From Bacillota bacterium (GTDB lineage: Bacteria > Bacillota > Clostridia > Oscillospirales > Ruminococcaceae), in contig JAEWMM010000076.1 of assembly GCA_023457175.1 (NCBI GenBank), positions 1 through 5,759 on the forward strand: a stretch of 5,759 nucleotides of DNA. The letters are read 5' to 3'. Positions 1 to 4,370 of the stretch are shown piece after piece. A program made the translations under genes and the position numbers. The notes beneath the pieces were generated by a model. The model was not told the origin of the DNA. It saw only the letters and a program-made list of their open reading frames with translations, and searched no databases. The first letter of the stretch is position 1. Each line of letters opens with the position of its first letter.

Positions 1-51
1 TGTCCAGTTCCAAGAGATAGGTAAGTAAATAGTATGAGGACATAGGTAAGT
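1..51 (+). repeat. IS left end with two transposase-site-like repeats
   Basis: The end starts with TGT and holds two direct copies of an ATAGGTAAGT motif, one at 10-26 and one at 36-51, 25 bases apart from start to start. The outer copy reads CCAAGAGATAGGTAAGT. The arrangement is mirrored at the right end. Such doubled sites are probably the transposase recognition sequences; that role is inferred from their position and symmetry. Confidence 0.8.
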
Positions 52-66
52 CCGGCATATTAAAAT
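37..66 (+). promoter_or_regulatory. Possible transposase promoter
   Basis: A TAAAAT box at 61-66 matches the -10 consensus at five of six positions. AGGACA at 37-42 matches TTGACA at four of six, with an 18-base spacer. The -35 element lies inside the inner left end-repeat (36-51), so transposase bound there could block its own promoter. The -35 match is weak, so this is tentative. Confidence 0.35.
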
Positions 67-80
67 ATACAGGAGATTAA

Positions 81-1268
81 GTGAAAGGAATCACCTGTAT
101 GGCTTGGAAGGAGACCTGTGTCTTGGAACAACGAATAGAATTTATTAAAGAATATCTAAAGAGCGAGGGTAACTTTAAAGAGCTATGCGTCAAATACGGG
201 GTATCAGAGAAAACCGGTCATAAATGGAAGAATCGGTTTCTTCAATACGGCTTCACGGGCCTGAGCGACCAAAGCAAGGCCCCTGAAAGCTCACCTAACC
301 AGCTGGACGAAGATACCGTTATTCGCCTTATCAAGCTGCGTACGGCACATCCTGCCTGGGGCGCTAAAAAGCTGGCTATCTTATACGCCAAAGCTTATCC
401 GGGCTCAAACGCGCCTTCACAAAGCAGCATCTATCGTGTGCTCGGCAAAGCAGGGCTGATTAACAAGCGTCATATCCGCCCTGTGAGGCCGGATGTTTCC
501 CGGCTGCGTAATCGCATCCCCGCAACTGAACCCAACGATGTCTGGACGGTTGACTTCAAGGGATACTGGTATTCGAACGGTGAGCAATGTCTCCCACTGA
601 CAATACGTGATTTAGCCAGCAAATATATTCTCGATATTCGCCTTATGCAAAGCGGTACGGCAGACGCAGTCAAGGCTGTGTTTGAGAAGTTATTTTTCAA
701 GCATGGCCTGCCTAAGGTTATTCGCAGCGACAATGGCACGCCCTTTGCCACATCAAATAGTACACTTGGACTGACAACGCTTTCGGCATGGTGGATTTAT
801 AACGGAATTCTTCCTGATAGGATTGATCCCGGCTGTCCCACTCAAAATGGTTCGCATGAACGTATGCATGCCGATCTAAGTCGCGAGATTCAGGGGAAGA
901 TACCCGGCGGTATTACCGCCAACCAACAAGCAATTGACCTTTGGGTGGAAGAATACAACAATATCAGACCGCACGAGGCGCTCGGGTTGCGTACACCCGC
1001 CGAAATTTACCGAAAATCTCAGACTGAATACTGTGGTACGCCCGATGATCTGGATTATCCAATCACTTTTATGAAAAGGAGAATCAATAAGCATGGCTTT
1101 GTTACGCTTCACAAAACGCCTATAGCGGTAAGCAGCTCGTTGCGAGGACTAACCGTGGGATTGCAGCCTTCAGACTCAAAAGAGTATCTGGTATGGCTTG
1201 CTGATTTCCCACTAGGAACCCTCAGCACAGAAACATATTGCTTTTCTGCATTAGAAAAATTAGAATAA
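81..1268 (+). CDS. IS481-family DDE transposase
   Basis: The protein has 395 residues and cuts and joins the ends of the surrounding insertion sequence. An N-terminal helix-turn-helix covers about residues 30-55 (NFKELCVKYGVSEKTGHKWK), the usual start of this family. A second DNA-binding segment follows to about 130. The RNase H-like integrase core runs from about 150 to 310. The catalytic triad is visible as D158 in WTVDFKG, D217 in RSDNGTPF and E260 in QNGSHERMH. The GTG start at 81 is chosen because AGGAG lies at 71-75, five bases upstream. The ATG at 99 (MAWKETC) resembles the start of many family members but has no ribosome binding site. No frameshift, stop or lost catalytic residue is seen, so the enzyme is probably active. 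The family call is firm; the exact subgroup is not. Confidence 0.93.
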   Translation: MKGITCMAWKETCVLEQRIEFIKEYLKSEGNFKELCVKYGVSEKTGHKWKNRFLQYGFTGLSDQSKAPESSPNQLDEDTVIRLIKLRTAHPAWGAKKLAILYAKAYPGSNAPSQSSIYRVLGKAGLINKRHIRPVRPDVSRLRNRIPATEPNDVWTVDFKGYWYSNGEQCLPLTIRDLASKYILDIRLMQSGTADAVKAVFEKLFFKHGLPKVIRSDNGTPFATSNSTLGLTTLSAWWIYNGILPDRIDPGCPTQNGSHERMHADLSREIQGKIPGGITANQQAIDLWVEEYNNIRPHEALGLRTPAEIYRKSQTEYCGTPDDLDYPITFMKRRINKHGFVTLHKTPIAVSSSLRGLTVGLQPSDSKEYLVWLADFPLGTLSTETYCFSALEKLE

Positions 1269-1304
1269 GTAAAAAGCAAAAAGGCTTACTCTTTTCTAAA
1301 ACTG

Positions 1305-1355
1305 ACTTACCTATCTCTTGGTACAAATCACTTACCCATGTCTTGACTGTTCACA
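1305..1355 (-). repeat. IS right end with two transposase-site-like repeats
   Basis: Read on the minus strand from 1355, this end begins TGT. It carries the motif at 1345-1330 as CAAGACATGGGTAAGT, and at 1321-1305 as CCAAGAGATAGGTAAGT. The inner right copy is a perfect 17-base inverted match to the outer left copy at 10-26. The outer right copy matches the outer left one at 14 of 16 bases. The outermost ten bases agree poorly beyond TGT. Confidence 0.8.
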
Positions 1356-1423
1356 CGCGCAGGGACGAATCCCCACCCCCAACCCCCTGGCCCCCACAGG
1401 GGACCGAGGGGAACGGCGGAGCC

Positions 1424-1450
1424 GCAGCGGGCATACATGCCGCCCGCTGC
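1424..1450. repeat. Perfect 9-bp inverted repeat (hairpin)
   Basis: GCAGCGGGC at 1424-1432 pairs with GCCCGCTGC at 1442-1450 around a nine-base loop. There is no T-run on either side, so it is not a standard terminator. It is one of several palindromes in this gap. Confidence 0.6.
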
Positions 1451-1499
1451 GATCAGTGCAGCCGTTCGACCGCGAGCGCGCATATATGCGAGCAGTCAG

Positions 1500-1523
1500 A
1501 GCCCCCAAACCCCTCAAGGGGCT
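1500..1523 (-). repeat. Terminator-like GC hairpin
   Basis: On the minus strand this reads AGCCCC, TTGA, GGGG, TTTG and so on. Two pairings are possible: CCCC/GGGG around TTGA (1521-1518 with 1513-1510), or AGCCCC/GGGGCT (1523-1518 with 1505-1500). A short TTT follows the inner stem, much like compact intrinsic terminators. It could back up termination of trpS, but it lies over 230 bases beyond its stop codon. Confidence 0.3.
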
Positions 1524-1593
1524 TAAAGTATACGGTTATTGGTGATTATATGCCCCACGTGAAAGTATTAGCTTCCCACGCACCGTTAGTTGG

Positions 1594-1628
1594 GCGCGCA
1601 TCCAGATTTGTTACGTGATTATGCGCGC
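1594..1628. repeat. 8-bp inverted repeat with 19-base loop
   Basis: GCGCGCAT at 1594-1601 pairs with ATGCGCGC at 1621-1628. With one bulged G on the left arm, the stem extends through TTGG/CCAA. The loop holds an ACGTGATT segment. Function unknown. Confidence 0.45.
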
Positions 1629-1653
1629 CAATTGGGTTGTTTGGCCTCTTGGG

Positions 1654-1684
1654 GCATGGCGGCGCTTCCATCGCGCCGCCATGC
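1654..1684. repeat. Perfect 12-bp inverted repeat (hairpin)
   Basis: GCATGGCGGCGC at 1654-1665 pairs with GCGCCGCCATGC at 1673-1684 around a seven-base loop. It is very stable but lacks a T-run on either strand, so it is not a typical intrinsic terminator. It lies downstream of the trpS terminator hairpin and may be a second barrier, a 3'-end stabiliser or a copy of a dispersed palindrome. Confidence 0.6.
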
Positions 1685-1712
1685 GGGTAAAGTATGGCTT
1701 TAACAACAGTCT

Positions 1713-1746
1713 CAACGCCGCGCTCTGATTTTAGAGCGCGGCGTTG
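1713..1746 (-). terminator. trpS terminator hairpin, possibly bidirectional
   Basis: A perfect 14-bp stem pairs CAACGCCGCGCTCT at 1713-1726 with AGAGCGCGGCGTTG at 1733-1746, around a six-base loop. It begins ten bases after the trpS stop codon. On the minus strand the trailing tract is only moderately T-rich (AGACTGTTGTTAA). On the plus strand it is somewhat better (TTTAATTGCTTT), so it may also stop reading from the IS side. The position strongly supports a terminator even though the T-tract is imperfect. Confidence 0.75.
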
Positions 1747-1756
1747 TTTAATTGCT

Positions 1757-2779
1757 TTAGAACGAAAAGCCCATCTTTTTATAAACCTTGTCGCGGGTGC
1801 GCTGCGAGAATTTCATCGCCTTCTGCACACCGTCGGTGTAGCAGCTCTCAAGATAAGCCCGGTCGGCCATCAGGCGGTCAAATTCCGCCTTGACCGGCGC
1901 CAGCGTGTCGGCCACCGTCTCGCCGACCGCGACCTTAAAGTCGCCGTAGCCCTTGCCCTCAAATTCACGCACAATCTCCTCGTCGCTCTTTTTGGTGAAG
2001 GCCGAATAAATGGTCATGAGGTTTGAAATACCCTCCTTGCCTTCGCCGCGATGAATGCCGCTGCCCGAATCGGTGACGGCGCTCTTAAACTTTTTTATAA
2101 TCGTGTCGCGCGAATCGAGCACCGCGACATACGACTTGGGGTTGGGGTCGGATTTGCTCATCTTTTTCGTCGGCTCGGTCAGTGCCATAATCTTCGCCCC
2201 CGCCTTAGGGAACAGGCACTCGGGCATCGTGAATACGTTACCCATCACGCCGTTCACGCGCTGGGCAATGTCGCGGGTCAGCTCGACATGCTGCCGCTGA
2301 TCCTCGCCCACCGGCACATAGTGCGCCTGATAAAGAAGAATATCCGCCGCCATCAGCGTGGGGTAGGTAAACAGCCCTGCGTTGATATTGTCGGCGTAGC
2401 GGGCCGATTTATCCTTGAACTGGGTCATGCGCGACAGCTCGCCAAACTGGGTGTAGCAGTTTAACGCCCACATCAGCTCGGTGTGGTGCGGGTTATGGCT
2501 CTGAATAAACACAATGCTGCGCTGCGGGTCGACGCCGCAGGCCAGCAGCATGGCATAGGCCTCCAACGTATTTTTGCGCAGCGCGGCAGGGTCCTGCCGC
2601 GCGGTGGTGGCGTGCAGGTTGGCAATCATGAACAGGCAGTTATACTTCTCTTGAATCTCGGCCCAGTTTTTGACCGCGCCGAGGTAGTTGCCGATTGTTA
2701 TCAGCCCGGAGGGCTGAATGCCCGAGAGCACAATTTTTTTCTTTTCAATGGGCTGCTGGGTACTGATTTCTTCAGCCAT
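1757..2779 (-). CDS. trpS: Tryptophanyl-tRNA synthetase
   Basis: This cytoplasmic class Ic synthetase activates tryptophan with ATP and loads it onto tRNA-Trp. The 340-residue product is close to the usual bacterial length of about 330. The class I signature appears as PSGLITIGN at residues 23-31, where TIGN is the family's form of HIGH. VGEDQRQHVELTRD at 157-170 is the conserved core segment, and KMSKS is at 206-210. The C-terminal helical anticodon-binding part is complete. The ATG at 2779 is chosen because GGGTGA lies five bases upstream. A further in-frame TTG at 2806 would add nine residues but lacks a ribosome binding site. The N-terminus carries about 13 extra polar residues before the usual KKIVLSG start. 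It is last in the minus-strand cluster, 91 bases after the aminotransferase. No T-box leader fits in that gap. Confidence 0.97.
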   Translation of the reverse strand: MAEEISTQQPIEKKKIVLSGIQPSGLITIGNYLGAVKNWAEIQEKYNCLFMIANLHATTARQDPAALRKNTLEAYAMLLACGVDPQRSIVFIQSHNPHHTELMWALNCYTQFGELSRMTQFKDKSARYADNINAGLFTYPTLMAADILLYQAHYVPVGEDQRQHVELTRDIAQRVNGVMGNVFTMPECLFPKAGAKIMALTEPTKKMSKSDPNPKSYVAVLDSRDTIIKKFKSAVTDSGSGIHRGEGKEGISNLMTIYSAFTKKSDEEIVREFEGKGYGDFKVAVGETVADTLAPVKAEFDRLMADRAYLESCYTDGVQKAMKFSQRTRDKVYKKMGFSF

Positions 2780-2784
2780 GGGTC

Positions 2785-2790
2785 TCACCC
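2785..2790 (-). promoter_or_regulatory. trpS ribosome binding site
   Basis: GGGTGA on the minus strand, five bases before the ATG at 2779. It decides the start in favour of 2779 over the upstream TTG at 2806. Confidence 0.6.
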
Positions 2791-2828
2791 TTTCTGTTTG
2801 GTGCAAATTTGTTTCTCAGATTAGTATA

Positions 2829-2855
2829 GCGGCGGCAAAATCACATTGCCGCCGC
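2829..2855 (-). terminator. Hairpin between aminotransferase gene and trpS
   Basis: A perfect 10-bp GC-rich stem pairs 2829-2838 with 2846-2855 around a seven-base loop, starting 15 bases after the aminotransferase stop codon. On the minus strand it is followed by TATACTAATCTG, not a T-run. It may therefore be a weak or partial terminator, or an mRNA-stabilising or processing hairpin that lowers trpS expression relative to the upstream genes. Confidence 0.5.
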
Positions 2856-2870
2856 AGGCTGAGCTGCTTG

Positions 2871-4061
2871 TTATTTAAACCACTCGTAGGTCAGCTTTCC
2901 CAATATGTCCACACCCTTGACAATCTGCTCGTCGCTCGGGGTGGAATAGTTCATTCTAAAGCCGTTGTTGGGCCGATCGGCGTCCACCGCGAACGCAACG
3001 CCGGGCACACAGTAGACACCGCGCTTGATCCCCTCCTGCACAAAGGGGTAGGAATCCATGCCCTCAGGCAAAAACGCCATGACAAACAGCCCGCCCTCCG
3101 GCCGGTTAAATAAAACCGACGGGTGGAATTTCTTCTCCATCTCGCCGAGCATGATGTCGCACTTTCTGCGGTAGATTTCGCGGGTGTGGTCAATATGCGC
3201 CTGATAGTCATATCGGGTCATGTATTCGTTGACAATGTACTGGAACAGTACGGTGGAATGCACGTCGGTGCACTGCTTGGCAACGGTAAACCGGCTGGTG
3301 AGCGCCTTGTTGAACACGACAAAGCCCAAACGGAACGCCGGCGCCATCACCTTAGAAAAGCTGCCCGCATAGACAACCCGGCCGTCGGTATCCAGTGCTT
3401 TGATCGGCTTTTTACTCTCACCCGCAAAGCGCAGCTCGCTATAGGGGTTATCCTCAAAGATCATGACATCGTACTGGCGGCACAACGCATAGACCTTTTG
3501 ACGCTTCTCGTCCGACATGGTAATGCCGGTCGGGTTCTGAAAGCTGGGGATCGTATACAAAAAACGCACATTGCTGTTGGCTTTAAGCGTCTGTTCCAGC
3601 GCTTGGACGTCAAAGCCGTCGTGCTCGACCGGTACGCCGACCAGCTTGGCCCCGTAGGAACGGAAGGTGTTCAGGCAGCCGACAAAGGCGGGCTCCTCAG
3701 TCAGAATAACGTCGCCGCGGTTGACCAGCACCTTGGTGGTCAGATCGGCCGCCTGCTGCCCGCCTGAGACGATCAGCAGCTCGTTTTCTTCAAAGTCGAT
3801 GCCCTCAGCCTCGGCAAGATGCTTTTTCATCGTCTCGCGCAGCGGGGTATAGCCCTCCGACAAGCCGTACTGCAACACCGAGCCGGCGTCCTCTTTAAAC
3901 GCCCGTGCGGTTATTTCGGCAATGGCATTGACGGGGAACGACTCCGCCGAGGGGTTGCCGCCGCCGAACGCAATCATGTCAGGGTCCTTCGCCAGCTTAA
4001 AAAGCTCCCGGATAATCGAGCCTTGAACGCCGTTCATATTGTCCGAAATCGTGTATTGCAT
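2871..4061 (-). CDS. PLP-dependent class I/II aminotransferase
   Basis: A fold-type I, PLP-dependent transaminase of 396 residues that moves an amino group between an amino acid and a 2-oxo acid in the cytoplasm. It belongs to the group annotated as 2-aminoadipate, aromatic or general amino-acid aminotransferase (LysN/ARO8-like). Substrate cannot be read from the sequence. In the 396-residue numbering, visible landmarks are FGGGNP at 32-37, QYGLSEGYTPLRE at 65-77, NPTG at 176-179, the cofactor Asp204 in FEDNPY with Tyr207, the Schiff-base Lys237 in SFSK, Arg244 and the probable substrate-carboxylate Arg369 in FRMNYS. There is no GntR-type DNA-binding domain, so it is not a MocR regulator. The ATG at 4061 is chosen because AAGGAG (4075-4070) lies eight bases upstream. 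It follows the comFB-like gene by 20 bases, suggesting co-transcription. Confidence 0.93.
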   Translation of the reverse strand: MQYTISDNMNGVQGSIIRELFKLAKDPDMIAFGGGNPSAESFPVNAIAEITARAFKEDAGSVLQYGLSEGYTPLRETMKKHLAEAEGIDFEENELLIVSGGQQAADLTTKVLVNRGDVILTEEPAFVGCLNTFRSYGAKLVGVPVEHDGFDVQALEQTLKANSNVRFLYTIPSFQNPTGITMSDEKRQKVYALCRQYDVMIFEDNPYSELRFAGESKKPIKALDTDGRVVYAGSFSKVMAPAFRLGFVVFNKALTSRFTVAKQCTDVHSTVLFQYIVNEYMTRYDYQAHIDHTREIYRRKCDIMLGEMEKKFHPSVLFNRPEGGLFVMAFLPEGMDSYPFVQEGIKRGVYCVPGVAFAVDADRPNNGFRMNYSTPSDEQIVKGVDILGKLTYEWFK

Positions 4062-4069
4062 GCCAAACA

Positions 4070-4075
4070 CTCCTT
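4070..4075 (-). promoter_or_regulatory. Aminotransferase ribosome binding site
   Basis: AAGGAG on the minus strand, eight bases before the ATG at 4061. Its last G is also the first base of the in-frame GTG at 4070-4068, so that GTG cannot be the start served by this site. Confidence 0.75.
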
Positions 4076-4081
4076 AAATCA

Positions 4082-4345
4082 TTATTTTCCGTGATGGGGC
4101 GACGCGCTGATCACCTTCATCGCAGCGGCTACCTGCCGGGTAATTTCGACCTCGTTGCTGTTTCCCAATTGCTCCATCTTGACAAACAGCGCGCCCGCAT
4201 CGCTTACAACATATTGCGGCGGCAGGTTATTGAGCGCCAGAGCGATCACATCCTCACGGCACTGGTCGCAGGTGCAGCCGGTGTGCTTCTTCCACAGTCT
4301 GTCTGCCTTAGCCTCTACGAGTGTTTCCATCACATTGCGATACAT
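4082..4345 (-). CDS. ComFB-family small protein
   Basis: An 87-residue soluble protein matching the late-competence ComFB family. The family signature is visible as NVMETLV near the start, a cysteine cluster C24, C26 and C29 in GCTCDQC, then REDVIALALNNLPPQYVVS at about 30-48. The cysteines suggest metal binding. ComFB is named from the Bacillus comF operon, where its role is unclear; cyanobacterial relatives have been reported as cyclic dinucleotide receptors, so a signalling role here is possible but unproven. No competence genes adjoin it. The ATG at 4345 matches the family's N-terminus; longer in-frame readings up to 4573 run through gltX and are not credible. An AGGAG at 4364-4360 is 14 bases upstream, longer than usual. 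It starts 25 bases after the gltX stop and precedes the aminotransferase by 20. Confidence 0.85.
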   Translation of the reverse strand: MYRNVMETLVEAKADRLWKKHTGCTCDQCREDVIALALNNLPPQYVVSDAGALFVKMEQLGNSNEVEITRQVAAAMKVISASPHHGK

Positions 4346-4359
4346 TTTGCTGTCAAGGT

Positions 4360-4364
4360 CTCCT
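4360..4364 (-). promoter_or_regulatory. Likely ribosome binding site of the comFB-like gene, widely spaced
   Basis: AGGAG on the minus strand lies just after the gltX stop and 14 bases before the ATG at 4345. No in-frame start codon lies nearer; a TTG at 4356 is out of frame. The wide spacing may lower translation. Confidence 0.45.
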
Positions 4365-4370
4365 AAGTTT

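Larger units (their letters stand above)
1..1355 (+). mobile_element. Complete IS481-family insertion sequence
   Basis: This is an autonomous insertion sequence with a single transposase gene filling most of its length. The ends were set by comparing base 1 onward with the reverse complement of the sequence ending at 1355. Both begin TGT and both carry GGTAAGT at offsets 20-26 and again at 45-51, so the ends match in spacing as well as sequence. A length of about 1.35 kb, one unshifted reading frame and a transposase of about 390 residues fit IS481, whereas IS3 relatives usually use a frameshifted pair of frames. Base composition is visibly more AT-rich than the neighbouring chromosomal genes, which fits recent arrival. 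Because the window starts at the inferred left tip, the left flank is unseen and no target duplication can be tested. The right tip could be off by a few bases. Confidence 0.85.
1356..1712. other. GC-rich non-coding gap with many inverted repeats
   Basis: No gene is supported here: the open frames are rich in Pro, Arg and Gly, lack ribosome binding sites and resemble no protein I know. The stretch holds a series of short inverted repeats: 1384-1389 with 1397-1402 (6 bp), 1424-1432 with 1442-1450 (9 bp), a 12-base palindrome at 1479-1490, 1510-1513 with 1518-1521 nested in 1500-1505/1518-1523, 1594-1601 with 1621-1628 (8 bp), and 1654-1665 with 1673-1684 (12 bp). GTGATTAT occurs at 1542-1549 and again at 1615-1622. 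It could be a mosaic of interspersed palindromic repeats, the tail of the trpS transcript, or an unknown structured RNA. None of these can be chosen from sequence alone. Confidence 0.6.

Noticed and set aside
1238..1618. Open frame of 126 codons crossing the IS right end
   Set aside because: It overlaps the transposase end and runs through the IS tip into the hairpin-rich gap, with a low-complexity Pro/Gly/Ala/Arg product. It looks like chance.
1356..1756. tRNA or CRISPR array in the gap
   Set aside because: No cloverleaf with a proper T-arm and acceptor stem could be built; GTTCGA near 1463 lacks a matching stem. The repeats are different palindromes, not regularly spaced copies of one sequence.
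2780..2806. TTG start giving a 349-residue TrpRS
   Set aside because: There is no ribosome binding site before 2806, while ATG 2779 has GGGTGA at good spacing.
2823..2828. TATACT on the minus strand as a trpS promoter -10 box
   Set aside because: The position 16-18 bases upstream lies inside the GC-rich hairpin and shows nothing like TTGACA. A -10 match alone is weak evidence.
3123..3767. Long open frame of 214 codons on the + strand
   Set aside because: It is antisense to the well-supported aminotransferase, has no ribosome binding site and no family resemblance. Long antisense frames are common opposite GC-rich genes.
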